Made by a program: the position numbers and the translations under genes
Notes under the pieces: generated by a model
Database searches by the model: none
What the model saw: only the letters and a program-made list of their open reading frames with translations
Told to the model about the DNA's origin: nothing
Shown here: positions 43,467-52,520 of the stretch, piece by piece
How positions within the stretch are numbered: the first letter of the stretch is position 1
Layout: each line of letters opens with the position of its first letter
From: Bacteroidota bacterium
GTDB lineage: Bacteria; Bacteroidota; Rhodothermia; Rhodothermales; Rubricoccaceae
NCBI GenBank assembly: GCA_039821555.1
Contig: JBCBNX010000022.1
Location: 1 to 54,944 of the forward strand
Length of the DNA stretch: 54,944 bases
Direction: 5' to 3'

Positions 43467-44474
43467 CTAGGTCAGACGACGGCGCAGTGTCTCCCGCAGG
43501 TTTCGGATGCGGTGGAGGTTGGCCATAAGCGCCACGCCGAGTTGCACGGGCGCGAGCGCATAGGCCCCGGTGACCTTTAGCCAACTCGGCTGCACGGGAT
43601 CCTCCTCGTAGCGGTATGCCTCGATGAAGTCGGCGTTGGTCGCTTGGGCGATGTAGCGCTCCGTGCTCGACAGGCCGCCCCGCTTCCACCGGAGGGCACG
43701 CGACGCATTGATGCCGAGGTCAGCGGTGTCGTCGCGGGCGTCGGAGGAGCCGACCTGCGGCACAGCCAGCATCGCCAGCTCGTAGTCGAGGCCGAGGAAG
43801 TCGCAGAGGTGCGCCACGGTCTCGTCGGGCGCATGCACGAGGTCCTCATAGCGCACCGTGCAAACCCGAGGGTGGTCCTCAAAGGCGCGCGCCGCGGCCA
43901 CCGAAGCCCGCCACAGCTTGCTAACCGTGTATGGGTGGTAGTTGATGCGGGCGCGCACCGTCTCGGAGAGTGGCGTGTCCGGGTGCCCGAGGTACCGCCG
44001 GCGCCATTTCCCTTTCTGCGAGAGCAGCACGTCTCTCGGGTCGCGGACCATGTTGACGACCTGCGCCTCCGGGAAGTGATCCAGAATCTCTCGGAGGTAG
44101 AGCACGTTGCGCGGCGTCTGCTCGCAGGGCCGCTGAGCTCCGCGCCGAGCAGTCTCGTAGGCCAGGACGACGTGGTATACGCGCAGCGCATCCGGCAGCA
44201 CTGAGTCGACGGACGTGGGCTGCGCGAGGAGATCGCGTGCTTCGCGGTCGTAGGCGCTCGCTGAGCCATGCGTCAGGTAGCCCTCGCGCTGCACACACAG
44301 CAGCCGCGCGGCGAGGCTGACCTGCTCGTCCTCGGCCAGCGGCCCGGCGTCTCCGGGTGTCCACAGCTGCTCGAAAAAGTGCAGTTCCTGAAAGGTGAAG
44401 ACGCGGGCATTGCGCCCGAGCACGTCCCCCATCATGGTGGTCCCGCTGCGACTGCTACCGACGATAAAGATCAT
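43467..44474 (-). CDS. PAPS-dependent sulfotransferase (1)
   Basis: The protein has 335 residues. The ATG at 44474 (MIFIVGSSRSGTTMMGDVLG) starts directly with the 5'-phosphosulfate-binding loop SSRSGTTMM (residues 7-15). The 3'-phosphate region appears as VVNMVRDPRDVLLSQKGKWRR, and the C-terminal part has the YEDLVHAPDETVAHLCDFLG motif usual in bacterial carbohydrate/nodulation-type sulfotransferases. It moves sulfate from PAPS to a sugar hydroxyl in the cytoplasm. The start overlaps the stop of the GT4 gene by four bases (ATGA), showing coupled translation; it is the last gene of the run. Confidence 0.9.
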   Translation of the reverse strand: MIFIVGSSRSGTTMMGDVLGRNARVFTFQELHFFEQLWTPGDAGPLAEDEQVSLAARLLCVQREGYLTHGSASAYDREARDLLAQPTSVDSVLPDALRVYHVVLAYETARRGAQRPCEQTPRNVLYLREILDHFPEAQVVNMVRDPRDVLLSQKGKWRRRYLGHPDTPLSETVRARINYHPYTVSKLWRASVAAARAFEDHPRVCTVRYEDLVHAPDETVAHLCDFLGLDYELAMLAVPQVGSSDARDDTADLGINASRALRWKRGGLSSTERYIAQATNADFIEAYRYEEDPVQPSWLKVTGAYALAPVQLGVALMANLHRIRNLRETLRRRLT

Positions 44475-45688
44475 GAGGGTGCATACTCGGTAACCGACTG
44501 CGAAACGGGGGTGCCTGCCACCTCCTGGTAGATGCGGGCCGTCTGTACGCCGACTGCGCGCCAGTCGTGGTGCGTGGCCACGTGTGCATGACCCGCCGTG
44601 CCCATTGCTTGGGTGCGCGCCGAGTCTCCGAGGAGGTCGCAGAGGACGGCGGCGAGCGCCGAGGCGTCGCCTGCGGGAGCGAGGCGCCCGTGCTCTCCGT
44701 CGCGGAGGACCTCGCGCATCGCGGGCAGGTCGGACGCCACGACAGCGCGCTGGTAGCTCATCGCCATCAGGAGCACCCCGCTCTGGTAGATCCGGTGGTA
44801 GGGCAGCGCGACCACGTCGCAGGCCGCGTAGTAGGCCGGGACTTCGTCGTTGGGGATGTAGCCAGGACGAAACAGCACCGAGTCGCCGATCCCGAGCGCG
44901 TCGATCAGGGCGGTGTAGGTGCTGGGATCGTCGCGCCAAGGCCGACCGGCGACCACGAGCTGCGCGTTGGGGATCTGCCGCCTCACTTCGGGCCAGGCCT
45001 GCAGCAGCACGTCCAGACCTTTGACGGGCTTGATCTGACCGAAGAACAAGACCGTGGGCGCTTCGAGCGAGATGCCCAGCCGGTGCCGGGCCTGAACCTG
45101 CGTGGGTAGCTCGGAAGGCAGCGCGTCGAGGTAGTGCCCGTGCGGCACGACGCGCACGCGCTCGGCCGAGACCTGGAGCACGCGGACGACCTCGTCTTGG
45201 GCTACGGCATTGTGAGCGATCACGCGGTCTGCCAGCGCATAGATCCGAGGGGCCCAGCGCTCGCGGTCCCCGCTGAACGTCTCCACGTCGTGCGCGGTGA
45301 CCACCGTCTGGAAACCCATGCGCCGCGTCAGCGACAGGGTCACCCACTGGAGCAGCGTGGCCTGAAAAAAGTGCAGGTGACACACCCGAGCGCCGCGCTG
45401 CCGCGCCCTACGCAGTGAGCGCAGCAGCGCACGCACCCAGCGCCCGGCCCGCCACAGCGCGGCCTGGTCCCCGAAAACGCCCTCGAACGTTGTCCAGACC
45501 TCGTAGCCCTCGACATCACGATCCCACTGGGACGTAGCGAGCGCCACGTTCAACCCGGCGTCGCGCAAGCCGCCGCAGAGTCCGGCATCGTAGAGGTCCA
45601 TGCCTCCGTGCCCGCCCACGGGCTCGACCACAAGCACATCGAGCGCTCCGCCTCGCGCCGCGTGGGCTGCTTCTGGAGTCCTAGCCAT
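44471..45688 (-). CDS. Glycosyltransferase family 4
   Basis: The protein has 405 residues from the ATG at 45688, just before the GT-B N-domain (ALDVLVVEPVGGHGGMDLYD). The C-domain has VLFFGQIKPVKGLDVLLQAW, YIPNDEVPAYYAACDVVALP and a degenerate EX7E region around YQSGVLLMAMSYQRAVVAS, where the first Glu appears replaced by a glutamine (HRIYQSGVLL); the family retains activity in several such members. Cytoplasmic or membrane-peripheral. It adds one sugar to the lipid-linked unit. It overlaps the following sulfotransferase gene and lies 10 bp after the polymerase stop. Confidence 0.87.
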   Translation of the reverse strand: MARTPEAAHAARGGALDVLVVEPVGGHGGMDLYDAGLCGGLRDAGLNVALATSQWDRDVEGYEVWTTFEGVFGDQAALWRAGRWVRALLRSLRRARQRGARVCHLHFFQATLLQWVTLSLTRRMGFQTVVTAHDVETFSGDRERWAPRIYALADRVIAHNAVAQDEVVRVLQVSAERVRVVPHGHYLDALPSELPTQVQARHRLGISLEAPTVLFFGQIKPVKGLDVLLQAWPEVRRQIPNAQLVVAGRPWRDDPSTYTALIDALGIGDSVLFRPGYIPNDEVPAYYAACDVVALPYHRIYQSGVLLMAMSYQRAVVASDLPAMREVLRDGEHGRLAPAGDASALAAVLCDLLGDSARTQAMGTAGHAHVATHHDWRAVGVQTARIYQEVAGTPVSQSVTEYAPS

Positions 45689-45698
45689 AGAAACAGAA

Positions 45699-47039
45699 TT
45701 AGCGACGTTCGACACGGGCCCCGAGCGAGCGGTCGAGGCCGTGGACGTGGGCATAGAGCAGCGTCAAGATGATCAGCGTGGTGCCGACGGAGAAGATGAA
45801 CCGCGCCGTCGGGATCGACACGACGTAGAGGAAGACGAGGTAGTACTTGCAGGTGACCACGAACACGGGGGACTGCCGGTCGGAGACCTCGCGGCCGAGG
45901 CGTGCGGCGAGCAGCACCTGCGCGCTGAAGATGAGCACACCCACGATCCCGTACACGAAGACCATGCCCAACATACCGAGGTCGGAGGGGTGCAATTCGC
46001 CGAAGAGTCGGGCAAACCCCCCGTTCCATTGGTGGGAGAGTTGCCCCGCGCCCCACAGGGCGTACTCGGTGATGTAGGGCCACATGACCGCAAACTGGTA
46101 GATGCGAGCGTTGGCCGAGAGGTCGTCGCCAGCATCGCCAAAGAGGGTTGCCACAGCCGCCCCATAGAACCCGACGAGGCCTTGGAAGAAGGCGGAGGCT
46201 TCGGCGCTCTGCGCCACGTACAGCCCAACGAGCACGGCCAACGTCCCGCCCACGACAGCGAGCTTCGCCTTGCGCGTGCCGGACATCGTGCGCAGCGCCA
46301 GCCACCCCAAGGCGATCAGCACTGCGAGGTTGATGCTTCGGCCCTCCCGATAGAAGACGACCGTCCCCAGGATGGCAAGCGCCGCCAGCGCGTCGGCACC
46401 GCGTCCCTGGCGTGCATACCGCGCCGCGTAGTAGAGCCCCCCGAACACCAGCAGGATTACGTTGAAGTTGTCCTTGCCGAACCGCTTGTCCGTGCCCTCG
46501 ATGATCGGCTCGGGGTTCCAGCCGCTCGCCCGGGCGAGGCCGACGAGGTAGATCGCGACGAGGCTCACCCAGCACATGGCGAGGACGACCCGCTCCACAT
46601 CGCGGAGCCGAATGGCGCGCTTCCAGAACAGGTAGAGCAACAGCCACGCATAGAGCCCCTGGAGAAGATCGCGCTCCGAGAGCACGCCGAAGACGAGCGG
46701 CTGCCCGAAGACAGAGTAGGCGCGCCAGGCCGTGTAGAACGGCATGACCCCGGCGATCAGCAGCACGCAGACATCGAGGCCGCTCAGGTGCCAGCCGTGT
46801 CTCAGGAGCCGCGATGTGGCAAAGAGCACGGCGAAGAGGGCCAGCGCCGCCAGAATGATGAAGTCGAAGCGCCAGAAGTAGGGCCGCAGCGGCGAACTGG
46901 ACAGCAGATCGAAGCTGTGAACAAAGGCGAACACCAGCCCTAGCTGCACGAGCCACGACGTGCGTGCCTCGGCTCGCACCCGCGCCCGCGGAAGCGAGCC
47001 CGACGCCGGGTTGTCGAACAGGGACAGCGCTCCATTCAT
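45699..47039 (-). CDS. O-antigen ligase/polymerase-like membrane protein (Wzy type)
   Basis: The protein has 446 residues with about eleven membrane helices and one large periplasmic loop (around LFGDAGDDLSANARIYQFAV). The ATG at 47039 overlaps the GT2 stop (ATGA), fixing the start. Wzy/WaaL family cues: a helix-rich body, the SANARIYQFAVMWPYI loop with arginine, and GELHPSDLGMLGMVFVYG near the end, the segment with an acidic/His pair often required for polymerisation. It would join repeat units on undecaprenyl diphosphate in the periplasm, using the flippase product. Sequence identity in this family is low, so ligase and polymerase cannot be told apart here. Confidence 0.75.
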   Translation of the reverse strand: MNGALSLFDNPASGSLPRARVRAEARTSWLVQLGLVFAFVHSFDLLSSSPLRPYFWRFDFIILAALALFAVLFATSRLLRHGWHLSGLDVCVLLIAGVMPFYTAWRAYSVFGQPLVFGVLSERDLLQGLYAWLLLYLFWKRAIRLRDVERVVLAMCWVSLVAIYLVGLARASGWNPEPIIEGTDKRFGKDNFNVILLVFGGLYYAARYARQGRGADALAALAILGTVVFYREGRSINLAVLIALGWLALRTMSGTRKAKLAVVGGTLAVLVGLYVAQSAEASAFFQGLVGFYGAAVATLFGDAGDDLSANARIYQFAVMWPYITEYALWGAGQLSHQWNGGFARLFGELHPSDLGMLGMVFVYGIVGVLIFSAQVLLAARLGREVSDRQSPVFVVTCKYYLVFLYVVSIPTARFIFSVGTTLIILTLLYAHVHGLDRSLGARVERR

Positions 47040-48088
47040 GGCGTGTTCGACGTCACGGACCGATGCTCTTCCTGCCGGACGACTCGCTCATCGGCGAGGG
47101 CGCAGCCGTCGAACTGAGGCGGAGGATCAGTCGCCCCCCTCGCCGCTTTGAGAGCGCTCACGGCGCCGCGCGCCGCCGCTGCCGCCGCATCCAGACGTCC
47201 CTGGCTCGCATAGCGCACGAGCAGCGCTGTCCAGTAGACCGGGAAGCCTAGCCAAAACCGCAGCGCGTCCAGCCCACGTGCGTGCCTCAAGGCCGTCAGG
47301 ATGCGGTTACGCGTTTGGTGATGTAGGTAGAACGCCAGCCGCGGGTTGCCCGCCCGCCGCCCGCGCTGACTCGTGCTGGCCTCGCTGGCCGTCGAACTGC
47401 CGCCGACCCGGTGGTAGAGAAACGACGTAGGCTCGTACCACAGCGACCACCCTGCTCTCTGCAGGCGGAGGCTCAACTCGACATCCTCCTCATACATGAA
47501 GTAGCGCGGGTCGAAGCCCCCGGCATCGCGCAGCGCTTCAGCGCGCAGCAACATCGCGCACCCACTGGCAAAGCCGACCGGGCGGGGCGTCATTGCCAGC
47601 GGCGCTTCGGCAGCCCCCCCGTAGCCCGGCGCGACGGCCGAACCTCGGAGCCAGCTCACCTCGCCCCCGCCATACCACAGTACGTCGGGCGCTTCGAGGT
47701 AGACCGTCCGGGGCGTTGCCAGGCCGCGCGTGGGCTCGGCGTCTAGGGCGGCTTCCAGACGAGCGAGCGTGTCCGCTTCCACGACCGTGTCGTTGTTGAG
47801 CACGAACACAAACGACGCGCCTCCCCTGAGAGCGTGCGCGATGCCCACGTTGTTGGCGCGCCCGAAGCCTACGTTTTCCCGCATACGCAGCAAGGCGCTC
47901 GCGCCTGGATAGCCCGCCAGAACGTCCTCAAACCCGATCTGCTCGGAGGCGTTGTCCACGATGACCACCGGAGGCGCACCAGCCGCTGCCAACGAAGCCA
48001 GGCAGCGACGCGTGTCGGCATCGCCGTTGTAGTTCACCAGCACCACCGTCGTGCGGGCCGTGCGGGTCGCAGAGGCAAGAGCAGCCAC
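47036..48088 (-). CDS. Glycosyltransferase family 2
   Basis: The protein has 350 residues with a GTG start at 48088 that gives the GT-A opening (TTVVLVNYNGDADTRRCLAS). Seen: FVFVLNNDTVVEAD, with the DxD-like NND metal site, GFASGCAMLLRAEALRDAGG, and DPRYFMYEEDVELSLRLQRA, carrying the ExDxD/ED-type catalytic acidic residues of rhamnosyl/mannosyl GT2s. A hydrophobic C-terminal segment (LRFWLGFPVYWTALLVRYAS) may tether it to the membrane. The stop overlaps the polymerase start by four bases. Donor sugar unknown; dTDP-rhamnose is a reasonable guess given the rfb genes. Confidence 0.88.
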   Translation of the reverse strand: MAALASATRTARTTVVLVNYNGDADTRRCLASLAAAGAPPVVIVDNASEQIGFEDVLAGYPGASALLRMRENVGFGRANNVGIAHALRGGASFVFVLNNDTVVEADTLARLEAALDAEPTRGLATPRTVYLEAPDVLWYGGGEVSWLRGSAVAPGYGGAAEAPLAMTPRPVGFASGCAMLLRAEALRDAGGFDPRYFMYEEDVELSLRLQRAGWSLWYEPTSFLYHRVGGSSTASEASTSQRGRRAGNPRLAFYLHHQTRNRILTALRHARGLDALRFWLGFPVYWTALLVRYASQGRLDAAAAAARGAVSALKAARGATDPPPQFDGCALADERVVRQEEHRSVTSNTP

Positions 48089-48271
48089 GTGACGCTAAAT
48101 CCAGGGAGGGTGCCGTAGGGAGCGAAAGAGTGCGGGACAACGTGTCCCGGCCGAGGCGGCGGAAAATACTGACAGGACCGAGCCAAATCAGGGTGATGGC
48201 GAGCGCGTGCCCCTCGTTACCCACGTGCGACCTAGCTGCATTGCCGCCGGGCACAGAAACGCCGGTCCGTC

Positions 48272-49696
48272 TCAATCGACGACGGCAGGGGGCCTGGGGT
48301 CCAGCGCAGGATCAGTCTTGGGATCGGTCGACGAGGGTGGCGGCACGTCGGCCCCTGCGGCATCGCCGTGCGCAGGCAAAGCCGGGGGCATCGGCGCGAA
48401 GACGTGGACCCAGATGCCCAGCCGTCGGCGCACCATGACCGCACAGCCGATGTTGAACAGCACCCACCCGATTGCCGTGCCGCACGCGGCTCCGACCAGA
48501 CCCAGGGTCGGCACGAGCGTAAGGGTCAGCACCACGTTGGTACCAACCGACACCATGGTGACGTTGCGCAGCAGCCGCTCCCGCCCGGTCATCGCCAGGA
48601 GGCTGCCCACCGACCCGGAGGCCACGTTGAAGAATTGCCCGGCCGCGATGATGACCAGGGCGATCCAACCCGCTTCGAACCCCTCGCCAAAGAGCCCCAT
48701 CACCCACGTCGGTGCCAGGAAAAAGCCGAGGAGCAGCGGGGCCGCCACCGCGGTCATGAAGCGGCTCGACCCGACGGCCGTTCGCACCAGACTGCGCGTG
48801 TCGCCCGCCTCGTGCAGCGCCGCGAATTTCGGCGCAGCGATGCTGTTAACCGCGTTCAGGATGTAGCTCGTCAGCATGGCCATGCGCAGCGCCGCGTTGT
48901 AGATGCCGACTTCGCTCGGCGTCGCCCAGATGCCGAGGGCAAACGCCGCCGTCCACCCATCGGCCAGCATGAGCGTACTCACCCAGAAAAAGGGGCCTGC
49001 CGTTCGGCGCAGGGTGGTCCACTCGAACGATGCCGGGCCAGGCTTTCGATACCGACGCCACACCAAGAGGCCCACGACCGCTGCGATCGTCTGGGCTGTG
49101 ACATAGCCTGCGACCGCATCCAGCGGCGAAGCCTCGCCCGTTGACGCGAGCAGGAGAAACACGGGCAGCGTGATCAGGTGCAGCATCGCCACCTGGACGA
49201 ACGTGGCCGCCCGCACGGCTTTCAACCCAAAGAGCGCGCCGGCCGTGACCCATACCACCGTCACAGGGAGGATGGCGAGCGCCATCCACTGCACTGCGCG
49301 CGCGACCTCGGGCTGCATCCAACCCAGTTCGCGTGCCCCAGTCGCCCCAGCGATCACCAGCGGCGTCAGCGTGACCGCTGCCACGACCGACACCAGGAGC
49401 GCTTTGCGGTACACGCCGCGCACCCGGTCCCACCGCCCCGCCTGCGACTCCGCCGCCACGAACCGCGTCAGCACCCCCGGCATCCCGAGCCGAGAGAGCA
49501 CCGTCGCCACTGTCGCCACGGCCAGGGCGAGGACATAGACCCCGGTCCCGTTGGGCCCGAGCGTCCTGCCCAGCACCACGACAAACAGAAAGCCGAGGAG
49601 GCCGGCCCCCAGCCGCAGCCCGAAGTTGAACACCCCGTGGGCCAGCAACTCCCGGAGGTGCGTATCGGACAGGAGGGCCGCAATTCGTCGCTTCAT
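48272..49696 (-). CDS. Polysaccharide flippase (Wzx/MATE-like)
   Basis: The protein has 474 residues with twelve or so membrane helices and the oligosaccharide-flippase layout: HGVFNFGLRLGAGLLGFLFV at the N-terminus, FFWVSTLMLADGWTAAFALG, LLGFFLAPTWVMGLFGEGFE and TGRERLLRNVTMVSVGTNVV. The tail after the last helix is Pro/Ala-rich. It would flip the lipid-linked repeat unit across the inner membrane before polymerisation. It lies 13 bp downstream of the second sulfotransferase gene's stop and 183 bp upstream of the GT2 start; this is the widest gap within the run, yet no terminator is seen. Confidence 0.87.
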   Translation of the reverse strand: MKRRIAALLSDTHLRELLAHGVFNFGLRLGAGLLGFLFVVVLGRTLGPNGTGVYVLALAVATVATVLSRLGMPGVLTRFVAAESQAGRWDRVRGVYRKALLVSVVAAVTLTPLVIAGATGARELGWMQPEVARAVQWMALAILPVTVVWVTAGALFGLKAVRAATFVQVAMLHLITLPVFLLLASTGEASPLDAVAGYVTAQTIAAVVGLLVWRRYRKPGPASFEWTTLRRTAGPFFWVSTLMLADGWTAAFALGIWATPSEVGIYNAALRMAMLTSYILNAVNSIAAPKFAALHEAGDTRSLVRTAVGSSRFMTAVAAPLLLGFFLAPTWVMGLFGEGFEAGWIALVIIAAGQFFNVASGSVGSLLAMTGRERLLRNVTMVSVGTNVVLTLTLVPTLGLVGAACGTAIGWVLFNIGCAVMVRRRLGIWVHVFAPMPPALPAHGDAAGADVPPPSSTDPKTDPALDPRPPAVVD

Positions 49697-49709
49697 GGGG
49701 CGCAGGGCT

Positions 49710-50675
49710 TCAGCGGTGCGACGCGTAGGACTGCCGCCAGGCCGTCGTATCGAACCCGTAGCGGTCTGCGAGGAGCACGGCCTCTCGCTCTGCCTCGTCC
49801 CACACCCAGCCGGACACCTCGGCTTTCCAGGCAGCGCCCTTCGAGCGAGCGGGGCGGCTGTTGAGCCGGTCGAGCCATCTCATGACGGTCTTCTTCGCCC
49901 GGATACCTGGGATCAGCTTTCCGCCCCAGCGTCTCAGGCGACCGCGCCGGTAGATGATGTCACGCACGGCCGTGCTGCGCGGCTCGCTCGCCACGTTGCT
50001 TCGTTGCGAACGGTCCGCCACGGCCGGGTCCGACCTGAGACCGATGTGGGCACAGATCGAGGCGTAGGTGCGGTCGCCATGCTCTCCACTCACGAGGTCT
50101 TCGAAGCGGACGAGGTGCAGCGCGTCTCGCCCGAAGGCGTCGACGTAGCGGTCGAGTTGCTCGGCATAGCGCCCCCGGGCCAGGTAGGAAAAGTGCATGT
50201 GGCCGAGCCGAGCGTCTGCCTCGCTCAGGCGCTCTGCCTCCAGCGCGAGCGCCTCCGGGAACGACACCGTCTCCAACCCGCGCGCGACGCTCATGCGATA
50301 CTGCGAGTAGGCGCGCGCCACCGGCTCACGGAGCACCGCCACCAGCTTTGGCGTGCCCAGCGCCTCCCGGATACGACGTGCCGCGGCGGGGTGGTAGAGG
50401 TATTCCGGATCGACCTCGCCTACCAGCTTCGACGGCGCCGCGCACGGAAACTGGTCGCGGTACCACGCCCAGCCGTTCCCGAAGCGCTTCTCGAAGTAGT
50501 GCGTTTCCTTGTGGAGCGGCAGGCACACCTCAGGATGCTGGATGAGCCAGTCGTGTAGCGAGGTCGTGCCGGCCTTCTGCGCACCGATCACGAAGAAGGT
50601 GGGCCCCCATGATGCGTCGGACGCATCAGGCGCGCGGTGCTCTTCAACGCTGCTGGATTGGACCATCTCACTCAT
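49710..50675 (-). CDS. PAPS-dependent sulfotransferase (2), heparan-type
   Basis: The protein has 321 residues from the ATG at 50675 (a GTG two codons upstream is also possible). The 5'-PSB loop is FFVIGAQKAGTTSLHDWL (residues 27-44), and the 3'-phosphate motif is KLVAVLREPVARAYSQYRM (the RxPxxRxxSxY form). HFSYLARGRYAEQLDRYVD and FEDLVSG follow. This pattern is that of the heparan N-deacetylase/N-sulfotransferase and chondroitin-like class, clearly different from sulfotransferase 1. It would sulfate a second position of the polymer. It is 16 bp after the methyltransferase stop and 13 bp before the flippase. Confidence 0.9.
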   Translation of the reverse strand: MSEMVQSSSVEEHRAPDASDASWGPTFFVIGAQKAGTTSLHDWLIQHPEVCLPLHKETHYFEKRFGNGWAWYRDQFPCAAPSKLVGEVDPEYLYHPAAARRIREALGTPKLVAVLREPVARAYSQYRMSVARGLETVSFPEALALEAERLSEADARLGHMHFSYLARGRYAEQLDRYVDAFGRDALHLVRFEDLVSGEHGDRTYASICAHIGLRSDPAVADRSQRSNVASEPRSTAVRDIIYRRGRLRRWGGKLIPGIRAKKTVMRWLDRLNSRPARSKGAAWKAEVSGWVWDEAEREAVLLADRYGFDTTAWRQSYASHR

Positions 50676-50691
50676 GTCCACGGGCGCTGGC

Positions 50692-51432
50692 TCATTTCCA
50701 CAGCCGCGCTTTGAGAGCCCGCAGCGCGACCCGGTCTCGCGGGGGCGGCGCGACCCTGGTGCCGTCTACCCACTGGTAGTGAACGCGGGACGCCCCGAGC
50801 CGGAACAACTCGTTCCGCATCGCGCGGCGCTGGGCAGCGGTGACCTCGATGCGGCGGTGGGGCGACTTGATTGCCAGCAGCCCGAAGCTGATCGCGCGCG
50901 TGGTGTTGAACAGGTGCGCCCGGCACCACCCGCTGAGCGGCGGCGGCACAAAGCGAAAGCCCCCCTGCGGGTGAAACACGTGGAACACCTTCTCAAAGAG
51001 CACCGGGTTTTCCTCCACGGCCGACCCCTTCAGCTTGTCGACATGGAAGAAGTCGAACGAGAATTCGTTGAAGTGGTGCTTGTGATAGGGGTTGACGAGG
51101 TTGTACTTCGTCAGCGTGACGTAGGGAACTTCGAGGAAGAACTGCCCGCCGTGCCGCAGCACGCGGTGTATCTCGGAGAGCGCGAACAGGTAGTCGTCGA
51201 CGTGCTCCAGGGTGTGCGCCGAATAGACCACGTCCACGGAACTGGTCTCGAACGGGAGCGGGTCGGTGCTCAGGTTCAGGGAGATCTCCGCGTGGTCGGC
51301 GATGTCCACGTTGGCGAAGCCAGGGAGATAGCTCGCCCCTGCTCCGATGTTGACGTGCGTGGGGCCAGTCGCGGCGGCGTCGCCAGAAAGCGGTGCCTCT
51401 TGGGGAGGCTCTAGGGTCGTCAGCGCAAGCAT
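50692..51432 (-). CDS. Class I SAM-dependent methyltransferase
   Basis: The protein has 246 residues with an ATG start. Class I signature: VNIGAGASYLPGFANVDIAD with the Gly-rich SAM loop (residues about 27-46), then DVVYSAHTLEHVDDYLFALS, where the acidic residue and the EH(V/I) motif fit sugar O-methyltransferases of the WbdD/Methyltransf_11 kind, then EIHRVLRHGGQFFLEVPYV. The second half is a longer C-domain than usual (HKHHFNEFSFDFFHVDKL). It likely methylates a sugar of the repeat unit; protein or lipid substrates are possible. It begins 184 bp after rfbD, then continues tightly into sulfotransferase 2. Confidence 0.85.
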   Translation of the reverse strand: MLALTTLEPPQEAPLSGDAAATGPTHVNIGAGASYLPGFANVDIADHAEISLNLSTDPLPFETSSVDVVYSAHTLEHVDDYLFALSEIHRVLRHGGQFFLEVPYVTLTKYNLVNPYHKHHFNEFSFDFFHVDKLKGSAVEENPVLFEKVFHVFHPQGGFRFVPPPLSGWCRAHLFNTTRAISFGLLAIKSPHRRIEVTAAQRRAMRNELFRLGASRVHYQWVDGTRVAPPPRDRVALRALKARLWK

Positions 51433-51616
51433 GCGGGTGGCGTCGATGGAAGGCGAACAGGCCGATCGGCGAACAGGACCGTCTGCGGACGGGACCGGGC
51501 CGCTACAAGTCCCGAAAGTAGCACCGCCCTGCGGGAGCGTCGGGAGCCGCCTCGATCTCTGGGAAAAACTCTTGGTCGCAGGACGAGGCCGCGCACAGAC
51601 CTCGACCTCGGGCAGG

Positions 51617-52516
51617 TCAGCCAGGTGCCTCGTCCGATGCGGGAGGCTGCAACGCGGCTATGACCTCAGCCAGCACCGCGCGCCAGTCGGCAGGCGCAAT
51701 GCCGAACGTGTGCGCGAGGCGCGCCGCCTCCATCCGCGAGTTGGCCGGCCGCGCCGCCGGCGTCGGGTAGGCCGACGCTGGAATCGGAGCCACGTCGCGA
51801 ACAGCGAGCGGCTCGTGACGACGCGCTTCGGCGAAGATGGCCTCCGCGAAGCCGTGCCAGGTCGTGAACGGCGCCCCGCAGAAGTGGTAGGTGCCCCAGT
51901 CGTCGTTCCGCTCGGAAGCCTGCCGGAGCGTCACCAGGGCCGCGTCGGCGATAGCGGAGGCCGGCGTCGGACCGCCGTGCTGGTCGGCGACGATGCGCAG
52001 GGCCTCACGCTCGCGCCCCAGCCGCAGCATCGTCTTGACGAAGTTGCCGCCGTGCCGCGAGAAGACCCAACTCACCCGGAGGATAAGGTGCCGGTCGAGC
52101 GCCGCGCGGACGGCCTCCTCCCCCTCCCACTTGCTCTGGCCGTAGACGCCGAGCGGTGCCGCCGGATCGCCTTCGACATACGGCTCCGGCTTCGCCCCGT
52201 CGAACACGTAGTCCGTCGAAAAGTGAACGAGGGGGATGCCGAGGTCGGCGCACGCTGCGGCCAGTGCCGCAGGGCCGTCTCGGTTGACGGCGAAGGCGAG
52301 GTCTGGCTCCGACTCGGCGCGATCCACGGCCGTGTAGGCCGCCGCGTTGACGACGGCGTCGGGCTGGTGTGCCTGCACGACGGCGCGCACGGCCTTCGCG
52401 TCGTTGAGGTCGAGGTCGGCGCGCGTCAGACCCATGGCCTCGATGTCGTGCTGCGCCGCGCGGGCGACGAGTTCGCGGCCGACCTGGCCGTTAGCGCCGG
52501 GGATGAGGACACGCAT
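51617..52516 (-). CDS. rfbD: dTDP-4-dehydrorhamnose reductase
   Basis: The protein has 299 residues. The ATG at 52516 starts at the Rossmann strand (MRVLIPGANGQVGRELVAR, GxNGQxG motif for NADPH), better than the in-frame ATG at 52540. The extended SDR signature is present: STDYVFDGAKPEPYVE with the Tyr/Lys catalytic pair later at YGQSKWEGE. Substrate-binding region WVFSRHGGNFVKTM and the C-terminal RPANSRMEAARL are as in RmlD. It reduces dTDP-4-keto-L-rhamnose to dTDP-L-rhamnose. It starts 4 bp after rfbC stops, in one transcript. Confidence 0.95.
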   Translation of the reverse strand: MRVLIPGANGQVGRELVARAAQHDIEAMGLTRADLDLNDAKAVRAVVQAHQPDAVVNAAAYTAVDRAESEPDLAFAVNRDGPAALAAACADLGIPLVHFSTDYVFDGAKPEPYVEGDPAAPLGVYGQSKWEGEEAVRAALDRHLILRVSWVFSRHGGNFVKTMLRLGREREALRIVADQHGGPTPASAIADAALVTLRQASERNDDWGTYHFCGAPFTTWHGFAEAIFAEARRHEPLAVRDVAPIPASAYPTPAARPANSRMEAARLAHTFGIAPADWRAVLAEVIAALQPPASDEAPG

Positions 52517-52520
52517 CGGC

